Positions 44,603 to 56,776 of a stretch of 64,000 bases of DNA are shown one piece after another (positions within the stretch are counted from its first letter, which is position 1; each line of letters opens with the position of its first letter). Source of the DNA: Anthopleura xanthogrammica (lineage: Eukaryota > Cnidaria > Anthozoa > Actiniaria > Actiniidae); NCBI GenBank assembly GCA_964019055.1, contig OZ025214.1, positions 6,633,358 through 6,697,357 of the forward strand. Reading direction: 5' to 3'. Under the pieces are notes generated by a model. The model did not search any database, had not been told where the DNA came from, and saw only the letters and a program-made list of their open reading frames with translations. The position numbers and the translations under genes are program-made.

Positions 44603-46802
44603 CTACGTCTATCTACAATCTGAAAAAATGAACTACATTTTCAACCTTCAACCTCTTATCTATATCTACTTAACAACTTTTATACTATACATACATTTAC
44701 ACATCTGCACCTATGCTTACCTAAAACCTGAAATTTAAATAACTACATTATTTTCAACCGTTTCTACACCTACTTATGCCATACCTACATTTCCGTTTAT
44801 GTATCTCTCTACATTTATCACTGTATTACATCTTGTACATCTTTATCTAAATTTGTTATTATCGTGTTTACTTTTATCTGCTACTTCTTATAATAGTCAA
44901 TCTATCTTTCATGCACCTACCACTTTGGCTATGCACAAAACACTCTTGTTTATATCCAAGGAGCCAATATCTGTGTTATTCTAAAGCATCCATTCAGATA
45001 TTGACAAAGCCATGTCAATGTGCTTTTGGCTCTAATCGTTTCCTTCATAAAGTGTTCCCACTTACAGGCCACAAAAACGTTTAAAGGACTTTTAACATTT
45101 GTATAAAAATAGACTGATTTCTTGTCATAATAACGATAAAAAAAGAGCAGTATGTTTGTCTTTTGAGGGTTTCATAGCGTCATATAGTATAACCGATAAT
45201 CACAAGTTCCTCAAACAAATTACTTACAGTATCATCAGCGAATTGTTTATCTTTTGAAGAATTTTATACACAGTATGGTGTATATCTATACATAGGAAAA
45301 CTACAAGATATTTTCCAAACTAATTGATAACCAAATTTTCTCCATCATCATAAAAAAGCGTCCATTCCTATTAGATATTTATTAATAGTCCCTCAGCGTG
45401 TAGTTAATTGGGATTTGTGTTTTTGTCTCGTTCTGTCGGCTCTAGCCACATATGACCCTTGAGATCACTCAAAACAACCATGAGTAGAACAGGTACCGAC
45501 AGAATGGCTACCATAATTAACGACTAAAAATGGCTGCCATTTAAATACAATTCAAAACTGATTCGACATTACTTTCCTACAAATTAGAACATTTGACAAT
45601 AATTTTGCGGTGTCACGGTAAAGAGATGGGTAAAAGTTGGAAGTCTCACATTGAAGGCTGTGTTAGTGATTTTCAAAAATTGCATTTTTGTTTGTAACAA
45701 AAAGTCCAATTGTTGTTCCAATTTAGCGTTCACACATCTCAATTCAATTCTATTTACGTATAATAAATTGTGTATAAACTCGAAACATGAAACAAAACAA
45801 CCCATAAACACACGTTTTTGATGAAATATAATAATAAATATGGTCATAGAAACATGAAATAGAAAAAAAATGAAAAAATAAAATTTATACAAGACAAGAC
45901 ATCGACGTTACCAAACGTCATTATCAAGTCAAAGATCCAAACATTTGAAGAAAAAAAAAGTATGATGATAAAAATGCTTCAACAAAGAGTTTAGCATGGA
46001 CTAAGTCTGACTAGACCTTTAAACTAAGTCAATAAATTAAATAAAAAAGTAAAAAAAAATCTTACCAGTTAGAGGAAAAGTGCAACGCTGCACGCCAATG
46101 CTTTTTCTTAGTGGTTCTCGTACGTGTCTTAGAAGTGAAAAACCTTTTTTCTTCGCCTGATCGAAGTTAGAGAGAGAAAACCGCACTTTTCAATGAATTT
46201 GAGGAAGCTGGGTGTAAAGACCAACCTGTTACTGTGACCACGACCTGAGGTTTTATCACTTGCGAGGTCTTGTCAAATAGACAGCCTCTGACGTCAACAT
46301 GGAACTGAATTGCTCATTCAATACTATATATATACATCTCTTGGACATTGTTTGAGTTGTTTGTCTCCAAATAGCCTCAACATATCTGAGTGGTTCATTG
46401 TCGGGCGAACCAGTTGATAACACAACCTCACCCAACCAGTAGGTAATGTGATTGGTAATTGACTTCATTGTCCTGGTATTCAAAAAATAGAAACAAAACC
46501 TATGGCCTTTTTTACTCCCTGAACAGACTAACTAACGTCCGAAACGTCATTATATATGGTAATAAACGTTTTACACGATGTTTAATTTTCCTTCTTATTC
46601 ACTCGTTGTATTCAACACACCAACACAGTCCAAACGATAGTGATTATCAGTTTATGGTATCAATAAAAAATATTATAGATTTATATAATTCCAGGTGTTT
46701 GCAGTGATGACACTGCGGGGTGCTGGCTGTATATCCACAATAAACATACAGGTTGTTCCTGATCAACTGTGACATTGACGACTGAGTAGTGTAGACAAAA
46801 TA

Positions 46803-46900
46803 ATGTCATAGATAGATAGATAGATAGATAACTTTATTGAACGCCGATATTTACGATGAGCCGAGCACTAACTGTCATTAGATGGCTGGTTTAATAGGGA
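46803..46900 (-). mobile_element. Possible 3' end of a non-LTR retroposon
   Basis: On the minus strand the sequence ends AATAAAGTTATC followed by (TATC)n, the usual tail form of several LINE and SINE families. Upstream on that strand is GTTAGTGCTCGGCTCATCG. No reverse transcriptase frame is present, so this would be a 5'-truncated copy. Confidence 0.35.
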
Positions 46901-47639
46901 GGGGTAGCGTGGCTATGGTAGCCCATGCCAATTTGTTCAAAATAGACACCGCTTTGCATAGATTGTTTCCCAAAATCAAACAAAAGATCTTTTCTTCTTC
47001 AATGAAACATGTTTGTTTTCGCCACATGGAACTTTTTCATGTCAGAGGTTGTTTCAGGGTTTGATAAAAATTGAAGGTTAGTTTGTTTTGAAGCATTAGT
47101 TTTATAAAATGTAATTGCAATGAAAAACGTCGGCACGTTCTTGCTAAAATACATGGTTTTACTCGCAGAATCAAATGCATTCCTTTAGACATTCTTCTGC
47201 AGCCAATATATTTGATGAATGGGAAAAGTGATTACACTTTCAGTGCGGCTTCTCTGCTTCTAGACCGTCTGATATTAAAGCTTTGTTCATTTGTTCGAGA
47301 TAGTCTTTGGTTTTATTTAGCACGATCTTTGTTTGACATTTTTAACGCAGTGCTTTGCTGGAGCTTTGGGGACCTATTGGAGCTATGGGGACCTATTGGG
47401 GGACTATGGGGTAGCAAATCTGCATAGTCTTTGTCAGTTTACTCAAACATCTTGAAATAAATTGGACAGACTACCTGCTAGGTGTAGCAACCGATCCTTC
47501 TGGATTGCTCTCACTGCTTCAAAACGTTTCTCTTTGAAGAGGTTCATCTTGGATCATTTTAAATTGATGCTATTAAAGTAATCAAATAACACCAACAGGA
47601 GCTTCAGTTGGCAAAATCTAGTAAAATATTATTAAAATA

Positions 47640-48235
47640 ATGTTTGGCAAAGTATGATTTGTTTTCAATAAAAGCGTGTAAACAAATAAACGTGAAGTGG
47701 CGGATTCAGGATTTTAAAAAGGGTTCCAAAACGGCCTCCTCACAGAAAAAGCTTGTGCAATCGACTTCAAAAAGTATAGACCACGTTTAGGAAACTGAAG
47801 TATTTTCCATGAAACTTCGTATACAAATAGACAGTTGTTACGTGTAGAAATAGTTCTTTGTTTTTCATTTAATGTATTAAATGTTCGTGTTATAAACATG
47901 CTTGGCAAACTATGTCTTATTTACGAGAAAACCTCGTAAACAAATAGCAACCGTTGTTGCTGAAATATAGACGTCGTTCTTTGTTTTTCATTTAATGTAT
48001 CAGATTTTCGTGCTAAAACCATGCCAGTTGGCAAACTATTTCCGAGAAAACCTCCTAAATAGACACAGTTGTTACATTTAAAAATAGTTCTTTCTCAGTT
48101 TTCATTTAATTGATGTGATGTTCCTGTTAAAACTAAGTTTGGCAAACTGACATTTTCGCATGAACCTTACGCAAATATTGAGACATGGTTACATGAAGAA
48201 ACATCTCTTTGCTTTGAATTTACGAGAGAAGCGAC
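47640..48235. repeat. Degenerate tandem repeat, about 112-128-bp period
   Basis: TTGGCAAACTATG-type motifs recur at about 47645, 47902, 48028 and 48140. Intervening GTTCTTTGTTTTTCATTTAATG and CGAGAAAACCTCSTAAA blocks keep their order. About five units, partly interrupted near 47696 by a CAGTGGCGG-type end fragment. Confidence 0.65.
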
Positions 48236-48710
48236 ATACGATACCTGCCATCGTTGTCAATAATCTTTAATAATTCTCAAGAGAGAAACGCAATCGATTT
48301 GTATACCTGTCAATCAAGTACTAAGCCTTAGGACCAAGGGGGGAGGGGTCGGGGTGGCGAGGTGCCTTTGGCAACTGGTACCTGGATAGTGATTTTTACA
48401 TTAGTGATAAAAAACAAAGCGATTTTCATTGATCTTAAAGGTTCCCACTACCTATGAAAGTTAAAATCCTGTATTTTGTCAAATATCTCCAAAACTAAAT
48501 GTCAAATTTAACATTCAGGATTTAACATTCATTAGATACTAGGGGTGAGGACTTTGACCATAGACTTGGTGAAAATGTTTATAATTCTGTCCCTCACGTA
48601 CAACACAAGTCGAACAACTGGGTAATTTTTTTCTCTTTTTGTATTTAAGAACTTAAAACTTGCTATTTTACATGCTGTAATCAACAAAAATTACCTTCTT
48701 GAGCTATTGA

Positions 48711-48744
48711 TTTTAATTAATTAATTAATTAATTAATTAATTAT
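48711..48744. repeat. (TTAA)n microsatellite
   Basis: About eight TTAA/AATT units, clean. Confidence 0.9.
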
Positions 48745-49034
48745 TTAGAATGAAAATGCAACAAAAAGTTCCACGAGTTTTCTTTAAGAATCGTAAATAG
48801 CAATGTATATCGTCTTGTACTAACAAAGATAATACTTGTATACTATATACAGCTTTGATAGGCAGGGATGGATAAGATACGCAGCTAGGGGGTGGGGTTT
48901 CGTTTCTTACTTCCTTGTAATTACTGATAGTACTTAACTTTTCAACCGGATTTTAAAATTTTCTTCCATCGTCCCTGACAGGCCACACAGCCACGTGACC
49001 CATGTATTTTCGAATTTAATCCAAATGAACCAAA

Positions 49035-49202
49035 ATTAATCCACTACTTTACATGAATCGGTTCAATGGTCAAACACAAAGCATTCAGTCGAGGCTGCAA
49101 GGTTCAAATTTGAATACTCCTTTGAAAATACCTTGCAGCCTCGATTGAATGCTTTGTCTGTGACCAGTAAACCGATGTATGGAAAATGGTGAATTGGATT
49201 GT
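49035..49202. mobile_element. Foldback MITE, family E
   Basis: Arms of about 70 bases. CAAAGCATTCARTCGAGGCT and GCAAGGT are mirrored around a loop of about 25 bases, and outer AATCGGTT-type and AACCGATG-type blocks also pair. It lies about 530 bases past the gene 2 stop codon. Confidence 0.75.
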
Positions 49203-49733
49203 TAAAGAACTGTACAGAGCATTGCATCTTTAAAACCTGCCCATTTGGGACAAATGTTTTCCCATTTCAATAATCTTTGGAATAGTCATCACCGGTAAAC
49301 AACGAAATTATACTCAAGAGAATGACACTAGGTCTGAAATACATCGGAAAATATTCCACCTAAAGTAATGGAGGAGTAATATAGCCTCACTTTGCTCGAA
49401 AGCCTTTACGTTTTAGTGGGATTCCTGTGGGAATAGAGACAAAAGAGACTGAGGAGAGGTGATCTCTCTTAGTAATGTCAGTAGACCACAGGCAGCCCTC
49501 CAAAGAGAGTAGCAAAAGGAAAGACTATTAAACCTATTGAGAAAACATGGCCTTCCATACAAGGCACTCCTGTCTCAATAGTGGCCAACTTTCAGGATGA
49601 CCAAAACTTTTAAACTCTGAATTCTGTTATACAGACTGTATTTCCCCCAGGTTAATGCCCAATAGACTATGGATATTGGGCTCAGTCACTCTTTCTATCA
49701 TGTAAATAAGAAAAAAAATGCAACAAAACATCC

Positions 49734-49912
49734 CTATATCCAGGATTGATTTTGATTATTGAGTTTCTTTTTGTGGTTGTAGTGGCACCACAGCATGGCG
49801 CACACTGTAAGGGAAAGCAGACCTGCAGTCAGACCTATAAAAGCACTGAATGGGACTTGAAGCTGAGACTCGTGTTTGTTAGCTGATGCTACGATGGTGT
49901 TACTATCAGTAC
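49734..49912 (-). CDS. Gene 2 exon 5: transmembrane helix, short tail and stop
   Basis: A 179-nt terminal exon, residues 264-322. After a Ser/Asn-rich stalk, the helix 'FIGLTAGLLSLTVCAMLW' is followed by 'HYNHKKKLNNQNQSWI' and TAG (49734-49736). The tail is 16 residues with no tyrosine motif beyond one membrane-proximal Tyr, so kinase signalling is excluded for this protein. Acceptor TTCCATTACAG. Confidence 0.88.
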
Positions 49913-52900
49913 CTGTAATGGAATAATCCATCTATTAGTAAAAGATAGCCTACAGCTCCTCTGAAGGTAAGTAAGTTTAGATGGCGAAGGAATCCATTCG
50001 CATAATAGACCTTTTCGGCTTAGGTAATATTTTCCCATTTCATGTGTCATTCCCTAGAGTATAGTTTCTTTGTTTAACGGTTGCGCAGAAGAAGACACAT
50101 GAATATGGATATAACTTAAACAAGGAATCTTATTCTCAAGAGAATGACACGTCGTCTGAAATGGGAAAACATAACGCCCGAGCCGAAAAATTCTATACCG
50201 GGACTCAGTCACCAAGAAAAAATCAAGGCATCCGGTTTTTTAACTTCACATTTTCAGCGACTCAAGTTAGAAAATCATTGACGGAGAACAAAACCCACAC
50301 ATCTGGAGTTGTCTTTTGAAAATTGGTCTCAAAATTAAATTTCTTTACTTTAGAAGCAATACCTTTTCAGTTTACCATAATCAAAAAGTTATTTTTTCGA
50401 GTTAAATCTAGAAAATTTCATTTTCATGGGGTTCCCGTATCACTCTCTCGGTAAGTCCTCCTTCTCCATTTCCTCCAACCCCCTTCTCCTATACTGAGGA
50501 GAATTCAAAAGTAATCCGCTCAGTTGCTTTCCCTTATTGTTGCAAGGGATATGATACTATACCACTGTATTTTTTACCTTGTGTTATTCCAATCGTCGTC
50601 TTGTGTTTAGGAATAATCGTTTTTAATTCATCTGTCAGAAAAATAGAACATTTTTGCTTTGTTAGTGCCGCAAAATTTAGAGCTTAGTTAAAACCACAGG
50701 GGGGGGGGGGGGACTTTAACGCTGATGCGCTCTTAGAATCCCTCTTTGTTTTTACCAAAACTGATCCATTTAAAAATTCATCTGTTGGGGTCTTTTGATT
50801 ATCTGTCTCTTTTGATTGGTTACTAATTTAGGACCACCCCTCCAGACCTAGTGCTGAAGTGCAGTATGGCTGCGCGAAGCATTTCCATTATGGCTATGTC
50901 AGAGATTCAGTCGGCCTCGACTTACAGACTGATCAGGAAGGCAGAGTTTAGTCGGCCCCTAGACCGTGGTTGATTAATCCCTTGCTATGACCAGCAGACC
51001 CAATATATGATTAGTTAACATCCATAGGCACTCCTTTCCTTGTGGGGAATTTGCAAAACTAGCCGCGACGTATATTTAAACGCAAACTCAGCTGAGGTAA
51101 ATTAAAAGTTGAGGTCCTATTTCAGTCTAATCCCACAATGGACAGGAGGCATTTTTAAGCTTATAGACGAAAATAGCAAGGGAAAAAACTGGAATAAGCT
51201 AGCGTAAGGAAATATGACAATAGAGGCCTATCGTAACCCATTCAGAGGCTTCGAGTTTCATTGATAAATGATCTTACCTTCAGTACGAGTCTTGACTTTG
51301 TTTCTTAACAAGAATGCACTTCTATAATCCCTTCCTAAATGATTACTAGCCACACAAGTGTATAAACCAAATTCTTTCTCTTGGACGTTATTCAGCTGTA
51401 ACTCCACACCATACCTTCCCTTTCCAACCTTTAGCGTCCTGTAATGCATCGGGTTGATCACAGTAAAGTTTCCATGATCAAAGTCTAAGTTCGCGTGGTA
51501 ATTTCTTGGTGGTGTGTTCCACTTGATCCACCGGAAGTCAGGAAGACTGCTACTGGCGACGACTATACACTGTAATGATGCGTTAGTGTGGACCTGTGTG
51601 GTGGTGTTCTTGGGGTAGCCACACTTGAGCAGTGGCCGACTGCGTGGTCTTACTATTGGAAAAGATTAACAGAGTTATTACGCGGAAACTCGTATTGCTA
51701 CCATTCATTTGTCTCGAGGGTATTGTAGCCGGCAGCAGTGCACTAGCCTCTCACCTCAGAGATGATTCGATTCCTGGACTCGTCAACCAATATGAGCTCA
51801 GTTTTATGGGCTCGAGCTGATTTTTAAATTAATCATATCCATTTTGAAATCATTAGCAAATCCTGCAATCTGATTGGCTACAAAGTGTGCGATTTAAGCA
51901 TTAATTGCACTATTTTGAATCATTAATTGCATCACTTTATCAAACAATCACTTTTGAAGCTACATATAACTGTTGAGTATTTTAATATATTAAGTTTCAA
52001 AATGGAAATGATTAATAGGTAATAGAACTGAGTGTCTTGCAATTTTGGGCAGAAATCACACTCGTGATTAACAAATTGCACTCCCGCTGCGCGGTCGTGC
52101 AATTTTGTAATCACTCTTGCGATTTCAGCCCAAATTGCACTAAACTCAGTTCTATTACCATTATTAATCAGTGAGCTGACATTGCGCGCGAATCCTTAAA
52201 GGTTCCTTTTATTTAATCTCGTGACCATAAAAAGTCCGCGTTTCTCCTGGTCAATGATCATGGAGTGCAGACTCTAATACAACGTTCATAAGTTGTAGGA
52301 TCCCCTAATAGCTGTTATTACTGTTGAACCCGCAATGAGATATTCTTTTGTTTTAAGAACCATACAAGTGAGGCTATCGGGTCGCTACAATTATGCTAGT
52401 TGTCTCATTTGCATCTCATTTGCATGCATCCATAATAACTGCTATTCAAAGGGGAAGAATGAATGCGCCATTCCCTTGAGTATCATTTTTTTCTTTTTCG
52501 GCTTCGTCGTGAGTTAGAAAAAAGTAGTCACAGGTGTCATTGTTATTAATGACATGCGCAACTTGACTGTAGGTTTAAAATCAAAGGAATCAACAAGCCT
52601 TATCGAATTTCAAATGAACACTGTGAACCACCCTTATGGTGTACAGGATTGTGATCTGAATTTTGGGACAAGACAAAGGGTTTCGCCGTTGTTGTGTCCT
52701 CAAATTTCACCCCCCCCCCCCCTCGATCCTAAGTACCGCGTGACTGTTACCAGTCTTTCTTTAAATTTCAGAAAAGTAAATGAAAAAATAATTAAGGCTC
52801 TTTTTACTTACAGACAACATAGAGACTATAAGTGTGATTGACTTCGCCGTAAGCATTTGATACAATGCAGGTATAATCACCCCCATCAGATGGGATGAGG

Positions 52901-55900
52901 TATCTAATACGCAGAAACCATTGATTGGTCTTCAGTAATGGCTGCAGTCGTCTTGGCCTAATTGGCTTGCCATCCTTGAGCCACTGATAGTGGAGAGGTT
53001 CTGATCCATTGGCTTTGCATTTCAGTTTAATGCTGTGTGAAGCTGGCCAAGCTATGAATGTGTTCTTGAGATTACTGCGATGAAGAAGGTGTGGAGGTGC
53101 TGTAAAGGAAAGGTAATAATAATTGATTACTATTACAGCGTGAGGCGCAAAAGTGTGACCACCTTTAATGTATTCGCCCACTTATATGCACCGGCTTTTT
53201 GTTGCCAAACGAGCTTTTACACGCCTTATTTGGTAAAACCAGTCAGCTTCGCATTAAAATGTTGTCGGTAAAATCCTGTGCATAAGTGTATGCGAACAAA
53301 TTATCGCCGGTCATACTTTTGCACGTCGCGCTGTAATAGATTATTAGAAATTAATAGGATAAATAAAAATAAAAATATATATAATATTAATAGGAAGAAA
53401 CTCAACAAAATGAAACAGTAAAAAAGGAAAGGAAAAAAAGGCAGAGGAAAAAGTAAATTGGAAATAATAAGTGAAAGAAATAATGGAGTTCCCAATTGCT
53501 GCAAAAGCTATGAAAACGTAAAAAAAAATAAAAAACCCTTCCCAGCATGCCAATGGGTCCTAGATATACGCAGATACGAATTCGTGTAAGAATGCAATGT
53601 TTTAAAATTAAAACCAGAATATTAATTAGCAGTTCAACGGAGTTAAACAGTGTATTTTCAGAAACATTCTAAGTATATACATGATCTCCAAACGTGTCGC
53701 GTGCACAGCAAAGTGAAACTCCTTACTCTTGTCGCTTATACTAGATGATGCAATGTCAATCAGTTAATCGTGTCAAGTATGGCAAAGCTACTTCTTTAAC
53801 TTATCTCCAGTAATCCCTGAAGCTATAACTGGTTCTGTCAATCATTTTGATTTAAAAGAGATGCTTAAATTTAACGCAGGATTTTCAGCTCGCATATGGA
53901 AGAATCATTTATAGTTTGAGATATGCCGACGAAAAGTCGTAAAACATTGATATGTGTATTTTATGACAAGACCGTTGAAGCGTTTTTGGTGATGATGTGC
54001 CTGCCATTCGGCGCGATTCTAAATACGTGAAAAGCTTTAAAACATCTGTGCAACTGTAAATTTAGAGAGCAATCATCGAAAAAGCCGAGGATACGGCTCT
54101 CGGGCAAAGAGCCATTCGCGTCATGTTTGTACGTTCTTAAAAGACTCTTGTTCTTGTGAATTGACAAGTAAAAAATCGTGATGAAAGGAATTTTCTCTAA
54201 GTTCACTTGTGCAGACGGAATAGCCTAAGGCCAAGGAAATAATCTACTGACATACTGTGTAATCTCGTTTTATAGACATTTAAGTGTTTCTAGAAAGTCC
54301 TAAATTAACTTTTCTTTTTTTGCAAATCGACACACTATCTTTTCGTAAGGGGCGCGAGTTTAAAGCTCTTCTGACCCGAGTGAAACAATCTGGAAGCTCA
54401 TTCAAATGTGGAATGAATTCAGTACATACGAAATACTACTTCGAGTGTTTATCCAAATCTTTTCCTGCTTGAGAGAAGCTAAGAAGGGCTTAGAAGAAAA
54501 TCGCGTCAGTGAAATCTCAAATCTTAATTAAAGTGAATTAATTCCCATACAAATGGCACCAAGAAAGCTGGATCAAGAGAATATTTGTATGGAGTTGAAG
54601 CAGATGAACTAGGCCAGGAATACTGCATACGCAAAGCTCTATACATATCACAGCTCTCAACTGATTCAAGGGTATTTCCGCTTCTTAATGAGTGATTTCC
54701 AACTGCTCAGGAAATGCCTGCAAAGTGTTTACCAAAAAGTCCTCATAAGTATTGTGTTTAACTCATGAGGTGCTCGTGCTGTTAAGTAGTTCACTCGTAG
54801 AATCTCTCAGCCCCCGGGGAAATTGTACGCCATAATACTTGGACTAAAACTCTCACTCTTGGATTAAAATGTCAGCCATCGTCTCCTAGACCCTAGAAAT
54901 CCATAGCAATAGTCACAGAAGTGAATTAGGCCATTCTTACGAGCTACTAGTCGAAACAGCACAGGCGAAACTCACAGAGGGCGTGGCTAAATGCCAAATA
55001 TGAAAGTTTTCTCGAGAGCCGTTTTTGCTGTACATCTGACATTCAAAAAATAATTTCCGTCATTTGTGACACAAAGGTCACTCACTGACACAGGAATTTA
55101 CAGCTATAGAGTGAGATTGATTCCCTATTCTAAAAACGACGAAAGAGTCTTGAGTTCATGCTCTGCTTTTACATAATAAAGTATACTAATTGCTAATACT
55201 AAACAGATATATGAATAATCGCATGTCAATGCCCATAATCATGCTGACCTCGAGTCTTCTAGCCCAAGGCATATTTGCTTTAAACGAGCTAGTTTTACAA
55301 ATTCTTTGGTATTCTTTTTCGAAGTTTACAAATCACTGCACAATTTAAAAAGTGTTCTAAATCATGGGCAAATGGCCAGACAAAGCCAGGGGTCGAAGAA
55401 ACAACAATGAGATATGACAATTCAAAAATAACATATCATTGAATAGATAGATTTCCGTTGTTGATGACGATTGATAATCTGAGCTCTTTGGAATGAGCCA
55501 TTCTTGTGTTATCAAAGCTGTTTTTCTATTTATTATTAGGTTATCAAGATTTCCCCCTCATTTGGGGTTCACAAACTGCTATCCAATTGTCGTGCAAAGT
55601 CTATTTTCCACACTTGTTTATTGAACGTATCTCTAATTGCCTGATAGAGTTGTACGAAAGCTCTAGATTTCAAATCAATCCTACAAGATCCTACTCTAAA
55701 CTGTCAATAAGGATTTGCACTGAAATGTCACCCCAAAGCTCTGCGAATCTCCCGAATTCCCGTACAGAAAAATAGTCAAGCCTTGGAATTTCGGGTGAAG
55801 ATGGATTTTCTGAAAAAGTCCACCCATAATGCGAAAAAACGTTTGAAGAGATTGAGGTGTTTATAAGATTTAACTAATTTATGAATTGGACAATCTGTAA

Positions 55901-56776
55901 ATCAATCGAAAGTCGTGTTTCAACACCCTGTTAAGCGTTTCCTTTCAGCAGTTGTACGATGTTCGTGATTGTCGTCTTTGTTAGACGTGTCGCTCTCTTC
56001 AGAAGCGTGCCAACGAGAAAATGAGAATAGATTAACATCACCGAAATTCTACAACCTCAAAATGCGCGTTTTCTTTCAGTCGTTGTACTCTTTTCTTCAC
56101 AGGTGCCAAACCACAATAAAGAATTTCCACAAATTAGTTCATCACACACAACACTCCTATTTACCGAGGCGTTAAGGAAGGTGATTTTTTTGTGATATTA
56201 CAAAGGTCTTAATCCTGACCTATAATACATGGAACACTCTCCCTAAAATAGACGAACGTGTGATGCTTCAATAAACAACATGGACAATATAACCCCTCTT
56301 TATAGAACTAAAAAAGGCAAAAGGGCCCAGATTAAAGTTTTCCATTCTGAACCAGAATGAGTTCTTTTTCTGGTACCATGTATATAAATTCAACAGTGTA
56401 ACTATTTGTGCCATGGATTTAGTCACGTTCAATTTATAAGTTTATTGCTTTGATCAGTTGGAGTATCCGGCTTTCCCTGTAAGGTGCCGATGCACAAACA
56501 CACCTGATAGTATTTTAAGATACAGCTTTGAGAAAGAGAGAGCAGGACCCCGTACGGGATTCTTACCAGGAGGTGCATTGCATGACAACTATAACTGACA
56601 TCGTAGTTATTAGATTATATTTGCTCATGCTGCAGGGGTATTCGAAAAAAAAACTGTTTGAATTTTCTCAACGAAACTAGAAAGTACAATCCAAGACACT
56701 AACCTTTGGTTGTAACTGCCAAAGCCACAAGGTAGGCACCCACTAGACCAAGTATTAGGATTTCTCTTGATTCCAT
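49734..56776 (-). CDS. Kinase-less FGFR-like receptor, two Ig domains, one TM (gene 2, 5 exons)
   Basis: Predicted cell-surface FGF-binding protein with no catalytic domain. Exons, 5' to 3': 56704-56776, 52812-53099, 51278-51652, 50578-50631, 49734-49912. They sum to 969 nt (322 aa) and all junctions are phase 1. Order: signal peptide 1-24, D2-like Ig 25-120, D3-like Ig 121-245, linker 246-263, TM about 285-306, and a 16-residue basic then Asn/Gln-rich tail ending in TAG. The D2 and D3 exons closely match exons 5 and 6 of gene 1, on the same strand about 26 kb downstream. Vertebrate FGFRL1 has three Ig domains and a longer tail; planarian nou-darake has two Ig domains. A local FGFR duplicate that lost its kinase fits best. 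Decoy or co-receptor function is inferred. Confidence 0.88.
50009..50192. mobile_element. Foldback MITE, family D copy 2 (gene 2 intron 4)
   Basis: The ends CCTTTTCGGCTTAGGTAATA and CGCCCGAGCCGAAAAA are inverted; inner TTCCCTAGAGTATAGTTTCT and CAAGGAATCTTATTCTCAAG pair. It lies in the last intron of gene 2, so the same family sits inside both receptor genes. Confidence 0.8.
50578..50631 (-). CDS. Gene 2 exon 4: short extracellular linker
   Basis: A 54-nt 1-1 micro-exon encoding 'DELKTIIPKHKTTIGITQ' (residues 246-263) between D3 and the membrane. It is identified by a good acceptor (TTTTCTGACAG), a donor (CAAG/GTAAAA) and exact frame continuity. It has no counterpart in gene 1, where stalk and TM share one exon, and it is the least certain exon of this gene. 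Skipping it would keep the frame. Confidence 0.75.
51278..51652 (-). CDS. Gene 2 exon 3: D3-like Ig domain
   Basis: A 375-nt 1-1 exon, residues 121-245. It opens 'LRPRSRPLLKCGYPKNTTTQ', the D2-D3 linker, with an unpaired Cys absent from gene 1. Ig cysteines lie in 'ASLQCIVVAS' and 'GLYTCVASN'; 'LPDFRWIKW' parallels gene 1 'LPDFRWLKW'. Acceptor TTTCCAATAG, donor GAAG/GTAAGA. Confidence 0.93.
51720..51815. mobile_element. Decayed tRNA-like SINE fragment (gene 2 intron 2)
   Basis: It carries GCACTAGCCTCTCACCTCAGAG and GATTCGATTCCTGGACT followed by a GAGCTCAGTTTT stretch, all similar in order to the element at 42332-42430 (CTCACCTCTCACCTC, GGTTCGATTCCC, GAGCTGAGTTGG). A decayed relative. Confidence 0.45.
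52009..52168. mobile_element. Foldback element, family I (gene 2 intron 2)
   Basis: Arms of about 62 bases: TAATAGAACTGAGTGTCTTG runs to GTGATTAACAAATTGCAC, mirrored by GTGCAATTTTGTAATCAC to CAGTTCTATTA, around a short GC-rich loop (TCCCGCTGCGCGGTC). Confidence 0.75.
52812..53099 (-). CDS. Gene 2 exon 2: D2-like Ig domain
   Basis: A 288-nt 1-1 exon, residues 25-120. Cysteines lie in 'IKLKCKANG' and 'GDYTCIVSNAYG', Trp in 'HYQWLKDGK', ending 'EVNHTYSLYVV'. It shares 'FIAWPASHS' with gene 1 exon 5, as well as the position of a basic cluster 'KPIRPRR'. Acceptor CCTTTACAG, donor GTCT/GTAAGT. Confidence 0.93.
53100..56703. other. Intron 1 of gene 2 (3.6 kb)
   Basis: Searched for a D1-type Ig exon on the minus strand, with none seen. 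AT-rich with a purine-rich stretch at about 53340-53540. No recognised element. Confidence 0.6.
56704..56776 (-). CDS. Gene 2 exon 1: start codon and signal peptide
   Basis: ATG at 56774-56776 opens MESREILILGLVGAYLVALA, a hydrophobic signal sequence, then 'VTTK'. The donor AAAG/GTTAGT leaves phase 1, as in gene 1 exon 1. No D1-type Ig exon was found in the 3.6-kb intron that follows. The sequence upstream of the ATG has no clear acceptor close by, so the 5' UTR limit is unknown. Confidence 0.82.

Larger units (their letters stand above)
24843..49733. other. Intergenic region between the two receptor genes
   Basis: About 25 kb between the candidate upstream exon of gene 1 and the stop codon of gene 2. 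I see no relic of kinase or Ig exons and no other convincing gene. Contents are repeats and mobile elements listed separately. The stretches 24843-26390, 29000-31000, 31400-34500 and 38000-39480 show nothing beyond AT-rich sequence and short homopolymers. Confidence 0.55.

Noticed and set aside
53301..53553. Phe-rich minus-strand frames in gene 2 intron 1 as a membrane protein or D1 exon
   Set aside because: Purine-rich low-complexity DNA read on the other strand, with no Ig cysteines and no splice borders.
53100..56703. Missing D1 exon of gene 2
   Set aside because: No minus-strand frame with Ig cysteine/Trp spacing found; exon 1 and the D2 exon already join in phase.
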